A DNA stretch of 64,000 nt from Planctomycetaceae bacterium (lineage in GTDB: Bacteria > Planctomycetota > Planctomycetia > Pirellulales > Pirellulaceae). The translations under genes were made by a program, and so were the position numbers. Below, in pieces: positions 35,269-45,000 of the stretch. The stretch spans positions 227,246 through 291,245 of the forward strand of contig JAEUIQ010000008.1 of the NCBI GenBank assembly GCA_016794985.1, given 5' to 3'. Position 1 is the stretch's first letter. Each line of letters opens with the position of its first letter. Under the pieces are notes generated by a model. That model saw only the letters and a program-made list of their open reading frames with translations. It did no database searches and was not told where the DNA came from.

Positions 35269-36702
35269 CTAACGAAGGCGACACGAACCATTCGGTGCCA
35301 AGTCTGGTACGAATCCGGCTTGCTGCCACGCCACGTAACCGCCGGCTAGGTCAATCACTTCTCGACCGCTGGCCAACACAATGCTGGCTGCGATCGCGGA
35401 ACGTGTTCCCGCCTGGCATTGTACCACAATCGGTCGCTGATCCGTCAGAGTCTGCAAAGACTGTGACAACTTGCCCAAAAAGGCATGCTTGGCCTGAGGG
35501 ATATGCCCAGCTTTCCATTCCTCATGGGAACGCACATCCAAGAGTAATACCTGACCTGCTTGGATTTGCGGCTGAAGTTCCTCTGCCGACATTTGAACGT
35601 AGGAGGACTTCAAATGTCCAACTCGTTCCAAATCCGAACGAATAAACACGCCCAAAACACGATCGAATCCAATCTTGTGCAGAGTTTGAATCGCGGTCAT
35701 CGTTTCCTGGCCAGTGTCGTTGGCGATCAAGTACGCCGGTCGGTTGTAATCCAGGATCCATCCTGCCCAGGCGGCTAAACCCGAAGTTGGAATGTTGAGC
35801 GATCCTCTCGCGTGTGCCCCACGGAACGAGTTCTTGTCCGACAGATCCAACAAAGTCGCTGACGAATCCCGGTCCGAAAACTGACCGGCATCCAACCGCC
35901 CGACAGAAGTGTCTGTCCCCAACAACTCCGGCCCAACTTTGTTGACTCGCTTCATAACGGCAAAATATTTGGGCGCTTCAGGTTGGTCGGCCAAAATATA
36001 GTCAACGAATTCGGATTCATCGCTGAATTGCAATGCCGGATTAAACCTCTTTTCATAGCCCACCGTCGAGGAAGGAATCGCACCCAATCCCTTACCGCAG
36101 GCACTGCCAGCCCCATGTGCCGGCCATACCTGGAGGTAGTCCGGAAGGTCCCGGAACTTTTTCACCGAAGCGAATAAGTCGTGCGCGCCAACTTTCGCAC
36201 TGCCAAAGATCCCCGCCGCCTCTTCCAGTAGATCGGGACGACCGATCGAGCCGACAAACACAAAGTCTCCCGTGAAAATCCCCATGGGCTCGGTCGCGCC
36301 GCCGCCAACATCGGTTAACAAGAACGAGATGCTTTCAGGCGTGTGCCCGGGCGTGTGCATCACCGTGAATTTGAGATTCCCGACTGTGAATTCGTCTCCG
36401 TCGTGCAGCAACTGGTGATCGTAAGGGCTCAGGTACTGGTACTTCCATTCCGCCGGACCTTCGTCTGAAACGTACAACTTCGCGCCGACCCGAGCGGCCA
36501 ATTCACGAGCTCCCGAAACGTAATCGGCGTGAATATGGGTTTCCGCGACCCCGACGACTTTCAATCCGTTTTCTGCCGCGACTTGTAAGTAGGGCTCCAC
36601 GACTCGTCCAGGGTCTACCACAACGGCAGTCCCCGATCGTTGGCATCCAACCAAATACGAAGCATGGGCTAGGGTTTGGTCGTAAAAGTACTTGAGCAAC
36701 AT
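35269..36702 (-). CDS. CstB-like persulfide dioxygenase-rhodanese fusion
   Basis: 477 residues from the ATG at 36702; a longer frame to 36804 enters the probable operator. Metallo-beta-lactamase domain about 1-240 with iron-binding ETHIHADYVSGARE, MHTPGHTPESISF and IFTGDFVFVGSIGRPDLL. A degenerate rhodanese domain follows (about 265-365) without an active Cys. The terminal rhodanese (about 380-475) has the loop VQCQAGTRSAIA, i.e. an active C-x-x-G-x-R. The order MBL / inactive rhodanese / active rhodanese is that of CstB-type enzymes that oxidise sulfane sulfur in sulfide detoxification. Tandem TATATCG sites lie upstream. The following gene at 34375 may share the transcript. Confidence 0.87.
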   Translation of the reverse strand: MLLKYFYDQTLAHASYLVGCQRSGTAVVVDPGRVVEPYLQVAAENGLKVVGVAETHIHADYVSGARELAARVGAKLYVSDEGPAEWKYQYLSPYDHQLLHDGDEFTVGNLKFTVMHTPGHTPESISFLLTDVGGGATEPMGIFTGDFVFVGSIGRPDLLEEAAGIFGSAKVGAHDLFASVKKFRDLPDYLQVWPAHGAGSACGKGLGAIPSSTVGYEKRFNPALQFSDESEFVDYILADQPEAPKYFAVMKRVNKVGPELLGTDTSVGRLDAGQFSDRDSSATLLDLSDKNSFRGAHARGSLNIPTSGLAAWAGWILDYNRPAYLIANDTGQETMTAIQTLHKIGFDRVLGVFIRSDLERVGHLKSSYVQMSAEELQPQIQAGQVLLLDVRSHEEWKAGHIPQAKHAFLGKLSQSLQTLTDQRPIVVQCQAGTRSAIAASIVLASGREVIDLAGGYVAWQQAGFVPDLAPNGSCRLR

Positions 36703-37105
36703 CGCAACACTCCAAATTATCAAGGGAATACTCAGCCCGCTCCACTCGGCCAGGCCATCCGTTCTGGTCACAGTTAAATATATCGGAATATATCGATATG
36801 TCAAGTACTGAAAATTGCGGAATTGTCGTGCTTGGTGAAGCCGGAGCCGCCTTGATGGCGATTGCGTGTTAAGTGAAGACTTGTGATATCGAATTCTCGA
36901 CTTCGATCGTCCGGTTGCGATTCGCGCGGGTGAAACATCTGCTCAACTTCAATCGCTGGGCCGGCCCGTCGAAAGGCGCGATGTGCAGATTGCGGGAATT
37001 CTCTCCGTTCGGCACACTGTCCAGGCAAATAGAAATACTCGGCACTTTGTCGATACGGAAATTCGCGTGCTCCATCCGTGGGAATAAATCCGCGATCCGC
37101 TAGCG
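36703..37105. other. Upstream region of the persulfide dioxygenase gene, no gene
   Basis: Holds the candidate operator at 36779-36799. A 137-codon minus frame (36801-37214) crosses it but runs into the repeat array and lacks any protein-like pattern. Confidence 0.45.
36779..36799 (-). promoter_or_regulatory. Candidate operator: TATATCG direct pair with ATATCGATAT palindrome
   Basis: TATATCG occurs at 36779 and again at 36789, exactly one helical turn apart, and the second overlaps the palindrome ATATCGATAT (36790-36799). It lies 77-97 bp upstream of the persulfide dioxygenase start. ArsR- or CsoR-type sulfur sensors often control such genes; the link here is inference. Confidence 0.4.
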
Positions 37106-38254
37106 CTTTGTCACCGTCTAATCTTTTGGGCAGCGGAACTCGGCATGAGCTTCCAAGTGATTTCCGAAAGTCTTGCCGAATTCCGCTAAGAACCAACAGC
37201 ACGATGCCAGGCAAATCTTATCCGGTGATCCCAGCGAAATGCCAAAACGCGTTGTGCCGACCAACAATTAGCGTTCATTAGCGTGAATTAGCGGTGTACC
37301 CCATTCCTACCGTTCGAGTCAGTGATCATCAGGAGCAAAACATGACCGGCACTTGGAGTTACAATGAATCCGCTGCGAGGCAAACCGCTAATGAACACTA
37401 ATGAACACTAATGAACGCTAATGAATAACCATTAATGACTAGGTCTTTGTCGCAGCCTGATCTTTTTGGGCAGCGGAACTCGGCATGCGTTTCCAAGTGA
37501 TTTCCGAACGCGTTGCCGAATTCCGCTAAGAACCAATAGCACGCTGCCAGGCAAATCTTATCCGGTGATCCCAGCAAAATGCCAAAACGCGTTGTGCCGA
37601 CCGAACATAAGCGTTCATTAGCGTGAATTAGCGGTGTACCCCATTCCTACCGTTCGCGTCAGTGATCGTCAGGAGCAAAACATGACCGGCACGCGGAGTT
37701 ACAATGAATCCGCTGCCAAGCAAACTCCGCGCGAGGCAAACCGCTAATGAACACTAATGAACGCTAATGAACGCTAATGAATAACCATTCATGACTAGGT
37801 CTTTGTCGCAGCCTCATTGGAGCGAAGCGGAACTCGGCATGCGTTTCCAAGCGAGTTCCGAAGGTCTTGCCGAATTCCGCTAAGAACCAATAGCACGCTG
37901 CCAGGCAAATCTTATCCGGTGATCCCAGCGAAATGCCAAAACGCGTTGTGCCGACCGACAATTAGCGTTCATTAGCGTGAATTAGCGGTGTACCCCTTTG
38001 CTACCATTCGAGTCGGTGAACATCAGAAGCAAAACATGACCGGCACTCGGAGTTACAATGAATCCGCTGCCAGGCAAACTCCGCGCGAGGCAAACCGCTA
38101 ATGAACACTAATGAACACTAATGAACGCTAATGAACGCTAATGAATCACCATTCATGACTAGATCTTTGTCACAGCCTGATTGGAGCGAAGCGGAACTCG
38201 GCATGAGTTTCCAAGCACATGGAGATTTCCGAACGCGTTGCCGAATTCCACTAA
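37106..38254. repeat. Tandem 340-364 bp repeat array, 3.25 copies, each with inverted arms
   Basis: Copies begin at about 37106, 37444, 37798 and 38163 (last one ~90 bp). Shared landmarks in order: CTTTGTC.CAGCCT, AGCGGAACTCGGCATG, GTTTCCAAG, TTGCCGAATTCCGCTAAGA, CAGGCAAATCTTATCCGG, CCAAAACGCGTTGTGCC, a left arm TTAGCGTTCATTAGCGTG.., then AGCAAAACATGACCGGCAC and ACAATGAATCCGCTGC, then a right arm of 10-bp units CTAATGAAC(A/G). The left arm (37268-37294 in copy 1) is complementary to the right arm (37385-37425), so each copy could fold as a ~27-bp stem around a ~90-nt loop. No gene is credible in any frame. It ends about 160 bp from the glyQS stop. Confidence 0.85.
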
Positions 38255-38416
38255 GATTCGACGCAATATCTTTGTCGTGACCACGCATTAGCGGTTCAAT
38301 TGCCCCGTTTAACCGACGCACAAACGCGAACGCAGTAGCACGTGCGTTCCGAGCAATCAACTTTCGAATTGCCGTTAGGTCTTCACGAGCCAAACGGGGC
38401 CATGCTCGCTTATTGC
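38255..38416. other. Spacer after glyQS
   Basis: Between the repeat array and the glyQS stop codon; no clear terminator or gene. Confidence 0.4.
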
Positions 38417-40144
38417 CTACCTTCGCAGTCGCTTTCCAATCTCTTCGACGATACCATCCATCGGAATTCGCACTTGCTCCAAAGAGTCTCGGTCGCGAAT
38501 CGTCACCGTACGGTCCTGCAGCGTCTGGCCATCGACCGTGATGCAATACGGCGTACCGGCTTCGTCTTGCCGACGATAGCGACGACCGACCGCACCTTTC
38601 TCGTCGTAAAAAACAACCCAATGTTTCTTCAAAGCCAAATAGATTTCTTTGGCTAACTCCGGCATTCCATCTTTCTTCACCAACGGGAAGATCGCGGCTT
38701 TGATCGGCGCCAATCGTGGGTGAAATCGCATCACGACCCGCGTTTGCATCTCACCATTCTCATCCGGTGCTTGATCTTCGTAATAAGCTTCACAAAGGAA
38801 GGCCAAAGTCCCACGATCGGCACCCGCAGATGGTTCGATGACATGCGGGATGTACTTCTCGTTGGTGATCGGATCGCGGTATGAAAGGTCTTTGCCGCTG
38901 CCACGATACTTCGGTTGGCCATTTTCGTTCAATTGAACTTTGAGCGGACGTTGTTTCTCGTCCAATTTGCCTTCCATGTGACTGCGCAAGTCGAAGTCGC
39001 CGCGATGTGCGATGCCCTCCAATTCGCCGAACTCCCCCGGCGGCAAGAATGGAAACGCATATTCGATGTCCGCGGTTCCAACCGAATAGTGGGCCAGTTC
39101 CGATGTTTCGTGCTCACGCAATATCAAGCGATCTTTCCGCATGCCCAAGTCCAGATACCACTGCATGCGGCGATCGCGCCAATACCGGTACCAATCGCTG
39201 GACTGATTCGGATGACAGAAGAACTCGATTTCCATTTGTTCGAATTCACGAGATCGGAATGTAAAGTTTCTCGGCGTGATTTCGTTGCGGAAACTCTTCC
39301 CAATCTGGGCGATCCCTAGCGGCAAACTATAACGCGACGAGTCCATCACGTTCTTGAAGTTGACAAAGATCCCTTGCGCCGTCTCGGGACGCAAAAACGC
39401 CATGTTCTCTTCGCTTTGCAATGCTCCGGTGTACGTTTGGAACATCAAGTTGAATTCACGGGGCGCGTTGAGCAATCCACCACAAGCTGGGCACGGCAGC
39501 GCCAATGATCCGCCCAACGGCGACCCCAGCAGTTGTAGTAGTTCTCCAGCACTCACAGAACCTCCAGCAACCGCTGTCCGAATTCGTTCCATGAAGCCGG
39601 GAATGTCGTGAATCGCGGCCAACCCAGGCGCGACATTCTTGGCCTTCTTTTCTAACCAACGTTGGAGCTCATTCGGCTCAAATGCGACCGCTTCTTTCAA
39701 CTCAGTAAACTCGACCACATGTTTCTTCAGCGAAGCGACCCATTCTGATTCGGTCAGCAAACCGGCCACGTGATCGGCCCGGAACAATTTCTTGCAATGT
39801 TGGCAAGACTGCATCATGTCGTGAAACAGGTCGTAATGCCCGGAGCACTTCCAAACTTGCGGGTGCATGATGATCGTACTATCAATGCCGGTCATGCTGT
39901 AAGCTTCGGGAGCGCCCGGCAACACATCCAAGTCATTATGGGCCTGGATCATGTCTTCCCACCACGCATTTTTCAAGTTCCGCTTCAATTCGACGCCCAT
40001 TGGCCCATAGTCCCAGAACCCATTGATCCCGCCGTAAATTTCACTCGATTGGAACAAGAATCCACGTCGCTTGCAGAGGGCGACGATCTTGTCCATCAAT
40101 GAGCCTGAGGGATTGGAATTCTGTTTGTCAGCTGGCTGGTTCAT
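38417..40144 (-). CDS. glyQS: Glycyl-tRNA synthetase, single-chain (alpha2) type
   Basis: 575 residues, the size of the homodimeric class II enzyme rather than the two-gene GlyQ/GlyS form. It charges tRNA-Gly. N-terminal catalytic domain: GGINGFWDYGPMGVELKRN, motif-2-like region FRNEITPRNFTFRSREFEQMEIEFF, and a motif-3-like Arg after EPSAGADRGTLAFLCEAY. A zinc-type insertion has CQHC (about 113) and CPACGG (about 220). The C-terminal anticodon-binding domain begins near LAPIKAAIFPLV. The C-terminus is complete. Confidence 0.96.
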   Translation of the reverse strand: MNQPADKQNSNPSGSLMDKIVALCKRRGFLFQSSEIYGGINGFWDYGPMGVELKRNLKNAWWEDMIQAHNDLDVLPGAPEAYSMTGIDSTIIMHPQVWKCSGHYDLFHDMMQSCQHCKKLFRADHVAGLLTESEWVASLKKHVVEFTELKEAVAFEPNELQRWLEKKAKNVAPGLAAIHDIPGFMERIRTAVAGGSVSAGELLQLLGSPLGGSLALPCPACGGLLNAPREFNLMFQTYTGALQSEENMAFLRPETAQGIFVNFKNVMDSSRYSLPLGIAQIGKSFRNEITPRNFTFRSREFEQMEIEFFCHPNQSSDWYRYWRDRRMQWYLDLGMRKDRLILREHETSELAHYSVGTADIEYAFPFLPPGEFGELEGIAHRGDFDLRSHMEGKLDEKQRPLKVQLNENGQPKYRGSGKDLSYRDPITNEKYIPHVIEPSAGADRGTLAFLCEAYYEDQAPDENGEMQTRVVMRFHPRLAPIKAAIFPLVKKDGMPELAKEIYLALKKHWVVFYDEKGAVGRRYRRQDEAGTPYCITVDGQTLQDRTVTIRDRDSLEQVRIPMDGIVEEIGKRLRR

Positions 40145-40453
40145 AGATATCAGGGGTCTGCTACGAGAATTGGGCTCGGACTGAAGTTGTTAACTTCGGG
40201 CGACAGCATTATTGAACATTCGAAACCGCTTGATAAGCCCGCCTAGGTGACGCAACCGACAAGGTTTGCCAAGAAACCCCAGATTTCTTCAAGGCCGAAA
40301 TCGAACCTCGGACCCTAAAGGCAAAGCAGTAGCGGTCGCTATTCCGATAGCATGAAAAGAAGAGCGACCAACAAACCAAGTCCAATGCTTGTAAACTTCG
40401 GACGAGGCGAGTCAAGTGAAGCTCGTTTGGTGGTTTCAGTCTGGAGCGACAAT

Positions 40454-40816
40454 ATGCTGACCGTGCTTCGCGCCCTCGGATTACTGGTGGCCATTATCTT
40501 CTTGAGCAGCTTAATAGCCAACACGGCAGATGCACAAATTGCCCGCGGCACCTTTCGAAACTTTGGCGTGTTTCCGGGCAGCGGCTATCACGTCAAGGAA
40601 CCGTTGACCGATTCAAGCTACTACCAGCCATACTCGGCGGTCAACAGCCAAACTCTGACCGGTGGAACGGGAGCTTCGGTCTACGGGATCGTTTCTCCAG
40701 GCTATTCGAACGCGTACAATTTGGAGTTCGGGAGCTATCCCGGCAACATCAATGCCGTCAATCGTTCCAGCACCCCCCGCTGGTTTCGCTGGAATTCACC
40801 GACCCGGGGTTGGTAA
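40454..40816 (+). CDS. Small exported protein, Gly/Ser/Tyr-rich
   Basis: 120 residues from the ATG at 40454 (GGAG Shine-Dalgarno 6-9 bp upstream); the frame from 40352 is longer but non-signal-like. Signal peptide LTVLRALGLLVAIIFLSSLIANTADA. The mature part is ~90 residues, rich in Ser, Gly, Tyr, Asn (GTFRNFGVFPGSGYHV, PYSAVNSQTLTGGTGASVYG) and ends RWNSPTRGW. No family recognised; probably a small periplasmic or envelope protein of planctomycetes. Confidence 0.65.
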   Translation: MLTVLRALGLLVAIIFLSSLIANTADAQIARGTFRNFGVFPGSGYHVKEPLTDSSYYQPYSAVNSQTLTGGTGASVYGIVSPGYSNAYNLEFGSYPGNINAVNRSSTPRWFRWNSPTRGW

Positions 40817-41152
40817 GGTCCCCTTTTCGGTTCGATTTGATTCTCGTGTCACCGATTTGCCCAACAGGTAGCCGGCACACCCGGTCTGCCACACTGTGAA
40901 GCTTTTTTTTCGGCCAACAATGGCCCGAATGGGTTGAAACAACCCGAGCCGGTGTGCGTGAGCCACTGGTCAAATTGGCATCTCGATCAGAAAAGGCTGA
41001 AAAGCCGACACACGTGCGGAAGCTAAGCGAACCAACACGCTTCGCAGCTTTGCCCGTTGTGCTTTCCGCCAAACTGTAAAAGGCGATTCCGATTCGCCGT
41101 CGAGGGTGTCAATAATGCACCGCCGACGATTCGGCCATGGTCGCAATTGGGC
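40817..41152. other. Intergenic between convergent genes, T8 tract
   Basis: Contains an 8-T run near 40904 and a distant inverted pair GCACACC/GGTGTGC (about 40876 and 40955). It may hold the end of the small exported gene's transcript. No gene. Confidence 0.4.
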
Positions 41153-42052
41153 TTAAGCCACCAAGTCGACTAACCCGTACTTGAGCAAAGTCATTTGCAA
41201 GCGACTGGATTGGGCTTCCGTTAAAGGCGTCATTGGGAGACGCAATTCTCCGGTATCGCGGCCCAAGATCTTCATCGCCGTCTTGATCGGAATCGGGTTC
41301 GTCGCCAACGACAATAGATCGCGGCACAGCGTAAAGAGCTTGCGGTGCATTTTCTGAGCCAGCACCCAATCGTCTTGTTTCACCGCGTTGACCAACTTCA
41401 GCAAGTCGCCTGGGACAATGTTGGCAACGACGCTGATCACACCTTCACCACCCACACTCATCAGCGGCAAGGTCATGCTGTCATCGCCCGAGAGGACTGT
41501 CAAATCTGTTTCCAAGAGAATCTGACTGGCTTGATCCATTTGGCCCGTGGCCTCTTTGACCATGACGATGTTATCGAGCTCAGCCAGACGCACGATCGTT
41601 TCAGGTTCAATATTCTTCGCCGTCCGGCCCGGAATGTTGTAAACGCACAATGGAATATCGCATTGTTCGGAAATGGCTTTGTAATGTTGGTAGAAGCCTT
41701 CTTGAGTCGGCTTGTTGTAATAAGGGGCCACCAATAAAGCCGCATCGGCACCTTCTTTGGCCGCCCAGCGTGTCAAGCGAATGGCTTCGGCCGTGCTGTT
41801 GGAACCGGTACCCGCCATAACCAAGCAACGTCCCGCCACATGTTGCATGGTTTCGGTGATGACTTGCTCGTGTTCGTCATGGCTCAGCGTTGGACTTTCA
41901 CCCGTCGTTCCCACGGGCACCAAGCATTGAACACCGGCATCAATTTGAAAGTCGATCTGTTGTCGCAGCGTTTCGACATCCACGCGACCATCGCGAAACG
42001 GTGTCACAATAGCCACGCTGACACCTGCAAACCGAGAACCCTTGCGATTCAT
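41153..42052 (-). CDS. dapA: 4-hydroxy-tetrahydrodipicolinate synthase
   Basis: 299 residues, the normal length. Condenses pyruvate with aspartate semialdehyde in lysine and diaminopimelate synthesis; DAP is needed for peptidoglycan. Class I aldolase features: the Schiff-base lysine K166 in [10 protein letters not shown], Tyr138 in CVYNIPGRT, the [14 protein letters not shown] loop and the [12 protein letters not shown] strand. Monocistronic by spacing, which is common for dapA in planctomycetes. Confidence 0.96.
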   Translation of the reverse strand: MNRKGSRFAGVSVAIVTPFRDGRVDVETLRQQIDFQIDAGVQCLVPVGTTGESPTLSHDEHEQVITETMQHVAGRCLVMAGTGSNSTAEAIRLTRWAAKEGADAALLVAPYYNKPTQEGFYQHYKAISEQCDIPLCVYNIPGRTAKNIEPETIVRLAELDNIVMVKEATGQMDQASQILLETDLTVLSGDDSMTLPLMSVGGEGVISVVANIVPGDLLKLVNAVKQDDWVLAQKMHRKLFTLCRDLLSLATNPIPIKTAMKILGRDTGELRLPMTPLTEAQSSRLQMTLLKYGLVDLVA

Positions 42053-42412
42053 TTTCCTAGACCTCTTCCAATCCCTGTTTCCTGACGCTCCAAACGTCCC
42101 AACCAGCCATCACTGCTGCCCGCGCCGCCCTAGTTTTATCCCATAAACCCACCTTCGACAATCGCCCGCCGCTCCTCGCACCACTCCGCTCCATCCACCG
42201 GGCGAATGTTTGAATTTTCTAGCCAGTCACTTGGGCCAGACTCCACGATAAACCAGTAAAAAACGTCACGTAGTCACGGTCGGCTGGATTCTAATTCACT
42301 AAAGCGAGCGGCGACGTTCAGTGAAAAAACGAGGCCAAGCTTTCGATACTCTGGCCTGTCTTACCTTCGCGACTTAGCGACTTGGCTTGAGGTGTCAGGG
42401 GCGGGCGTTGGT
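42053..42412. other. Intergenic, nothing recognised
   Basis: 360 bp between dapA and the FAD-oxidoreductase stop. No operator, RNA or gene identified. Confidence 0.4.
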
Positions 42413-44122
42413 TTACTTTGACGCAGGCTTCCATTCCAAAACTGTTCCATCAGCCAGCAAACGCGCGCGGAGTTGCTCGAGGTTGATGTTTTGTACGGGA
42501 ACTTGTTGCTCGAGGGCTTGAACTGCTGCGGTGGCGGCGGATTGGCCGAGGACCATGAAGACGGGCTCCATGCGAATCGAACCAAACGCCATGTGCGAAG
42601 CGGACAAACACACGGGCACCAATAAGTTGCCGCATTGGTCCGCTTTGGGCACCATCGCCCGATACCCAATCCCATACGGCGAGAACCCACCAACTTGCAC
42701 ATCGCCTTCATTACGCACCAAGCCGTCCGCGGTCACATGCCGCTGCACATGATGCGAATCCATAGTGTAAGCAGCCAAACCCACCGGATCGCTCGCGACT
42801 TCCCGACCTTGGCAATGATGCTGCGTCATCACCAAATCGGAGACCATTCGCCGAGCCTCGCGAATATACAATTGATCCTGCCAACCCTGGCCAGCCTCAA
42901 ATTCGTCACGACACAGGCCCCACCGCGCGACTTCTGCTCGAATCTCCGCGGGCACCCGAGGATGATTCGCTAACGTCCACATCAATCCCTGTTGATACAA
43001 GCGATGTTGCGCGACGATCTCCTCGCGACGCTCGTATGTCGCTGCGGGATAATCGTAGTTCTGGCCAATAAAGTCCGTCGAGAACCCAAAGTTGTTGTTC
43101 GTATCGGTCTTGCGATTGGGCATCAAGCCAATACTCAATGGGACACGGCGCTCCCCGGCTTCAAAATTTCGGAGCAACAATTCGTACCATTGGTCAACGT
43201 AGCCTTCCGGCTTGGACCAAGGGATGCGGTTTTCTGGGTGGTCGGTCATGCACATGCGAAAACAATAGGCCTGCAAACGCTGATCGCCGCTACCGTCAAT
43301 TGGCGGTGGGTTAGGATCGATGAAGGGCAACAAACCGCTGTTGCGATCTCCCGGTACAATAAACGGGTCCACGCCAGTTACAAATTGATGATGGACGGCT
43401 AATTTGGTTTGGACTCCGTTGAGCGTTTCACCATAGGTGTCGTTACTTTCGCGCCCGACCGTGTACTGCACCCCAGCCGCCGCCATCAAATCGCCTTCGT
43501 AGGTCGCGTCGATAAACTGGCGACCGTGATAGGTTTCTCCTGACTCCATCGTGATCGACAGAATCGTGGCGGGAATCGCTTTGCTTAGAGCGACTCCTGC
43601 ACGTCGATCCAATCGCTGGTTCATGACCACGGCGATGTCCATTTCCTTAAGCCAGTCTTGATAGATCTTCAAAGCGACGTGTGGTTCGAAGGTCCACTGA
43701 GTGTCTTCTTCTGCCGACGAGGCGGATTGCCCGATACTGCGGTAGTCACTACGGGCCTGCCACTTCCAGGCTGCTTCATTTTGGTAATACTTTTTGACGC
43801 GTCGATAGAATTCTCGTGATACACCGCCAATCGCGGCCTTGTTGCCGATGTCGGTTTGCCCCAATCCCCCAGTCGTTAATCCACCCAAATGATTGGAAGG
43901 CTCGATCAAGATCACCGACTTCCCCATCCTTTTGACTTGAATCGCCGCCGCAATCCCGCCAGAAGTCGCACCGTAGATCACCACATCCGCTGAATCGTTG
44001 TCGCTCGATTGTTTGCCATGTGTCGTCGCCATCGAGACTGGGAGGCACAAAAATAGAATCGTGAACATCGCAATCATTCGCTGTGAGGCCGATCGATGTT
44101 GGGAATTACGACTATTCATCAT
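42413..44122 (-). CDS. Exported FAD-dependent oxidoreductase
   Basis: 569 residues. Signal-like N-terminus ([21 protein letters not shown]). The dinucleotide-binding site follows directly ([27 protein letters not shown]), and then the family motif [16 protein letters not shown], typical of the FAD_oxidored group (PF12831) that is expanded in planctomycetes. Later motifs: [16 protein letters not shown] and [15 protein letters not shown]. The C-terminal [33 protein letters not shown] is the usual closing part. The substrate is unknown, probably a carbohydrate or hydroxylated compound in the periplasm. Monocistronic. Confidence 0.88.
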   Translation of the reverse strand: MMNSRNSQHRSASQRMIAMFTILFLCLPVSMATTHGKQSSDNDSADVVIYGATSGGIAAAIQVKRMGKSVILIEPSNHLGGLTTGGLGQTDIGNKAAIGGVSREFYRRVKKYYQNEAAWKWQARSDYRSIGQSASSAEEDTQWTFEPHVALKIYQDWLKEMDIAVVMNQRLDRRAGVALSKAIPATILSITMESGETYHGRQFIDATYEGDLMAAAGVQYTVGRESNDTYGETLNGVQTKLAVHHQFVTGVDPFIVPGDRNSGLLPFIDPNPPPIDGSGDQRLQAYCFRMCMTDHPENRIPWSKPEGYVDQWYELLLRNFEAGERRVPLSIGLMPNRKTDTNNNFGFSTDFIGQNYDYPAATYERREEIVAQHRLYQQGLMWTLANHPRVPAEIRAEVARWGLCRDEFEAGQGWQDQLYIREARRMVSDLVMTQHHCQGREVASDPVGLAAYTMDSHHVQRHVTADGLVRNEGDVQVGGFSPYGIGYRAMVPKADQCGNLLVPVCLSASHMAFGSIRMEPVFMVLGQSAATAAVQALEQQVPVQNINLEQLRARLLADGTVLEWKPASK

Positions 44123-45000
44123 GGCTCAGTCTTGTTTCAATGGACGCGATCTTGGCATACTTCGGATGCTCGCGGGTGCACCGGCGCGAGTCGAAACCAA
44201 GTTAATGTTATTCCGAGCGACAATCAACCTAAGGAATACTCCCGAAACAACGACCGTCAATCCCAATCCGATGCGTGAGAACACTCCACGTGCCTTCGGC
44301 CCAAGGGGCCAGCCGTATGTTAGCCTGGGGCAGAGTTCGCGGAAACAAATCTTTACGGGAACGGACACAACACCGAATGTGCCTTCGGCCCAAGGGGCCA
44401 GCCGTATGTTAGCCTAGGGCAGAGTTCGCGGAAACAAATCTTTGCGGGAACGGACACAACACCGCATGTGCGTCCGGCCCAAGGGGCCAGCCGTATGTTA
44501 GCCTAGGGCGACGTTCGCGGGCTTCAGTGATGGACCGTTGGTGATGTTTGAACCAACGCAAAGTGTGTTGATTTTCATGAGCTACGGTCTCCGCGAACTC
44601 TGCCCTAGGCTAACCTAGCGCTGGCCCGTTGGGCCGAAAACCCGTGCAGGTGGTTGTATTCGCCGTGATGTCGAAACGAGGCAGTTGTTGTCGCCGGTTC
44701 TCCACCCAACGGGGCATACAAGTTCAACAAGGTTCCGTCGTTTGAATATCCCATCACCCCACAACACTCCAAGTGCCTTCGGCCCAAGGGGCCAGCCGTA
44801 TGTTAACCTAGTGGATTGTCACAGCTAAGAATTAGGACCACACGTTGACGCGGAAGTTGTCAAGACTTTTGGGACTTCAGTGTGATTCGAAACTCTTATC
44901 GGGTTCCGCTGCCCTAAAATTAAGCTGCGCCAATCCCCTAGTGCTGGATGTGGTTCGCGGAAAAGGGGCTGCAATTTGCCAACCTAGAAACGAGTTGCTA
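44123..45000. other. Intergenic region with 89-bp repeat family
   Basis: No gene. It holds the repeats described at 44290-44812. The section 44813-45000 is the probable leader of the ICMT-like gene, with an AGGA near 44833 and an alternative TTG start at 44845. Confidence 0.5.
44290..44812. repeat. 89-bp tandem repeats plus inverted and outlying copies
   Basis: GTGCCTTCGGCCCAAGGGGC begins copies at 44290, 44379 and (changed) 44468, so the period is 89 bp; the third copy is truncated near 44525. Each unit contains the GC palindrome CGGCCCAAGGGGCC/AGCCG and TATGTTAGCCT(A/G)GGGC and ends in GTTCGCGG. An inverted copy lies at about 44598-44645 (CCCTAGGCTAACCTAGCGC..GGCCCGTTGGGCC). A further direct partial copy starts at 44773. 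Copy 3 and the inverted copy could pair over ~50 nt. Confidence 0.75.

Noticed and set aside
36801..37214. 137-codon minus-strand open frame before the repeat array
   Set aside because: Runs from the candidate operator into the tandem repeat; composition is not protein-like and it has no start signal.
37268..38160. CRISPR array
   Set aside because: The short TTAGCG/CTAATGAAC units are 10 bp and contiguous, without unique spacers; no cas genes.
42361..42711. 116-codon minus frame over the FAD-oxidoreductase end
   Set aside because: Shadow of the oxidoreductase coding frame.
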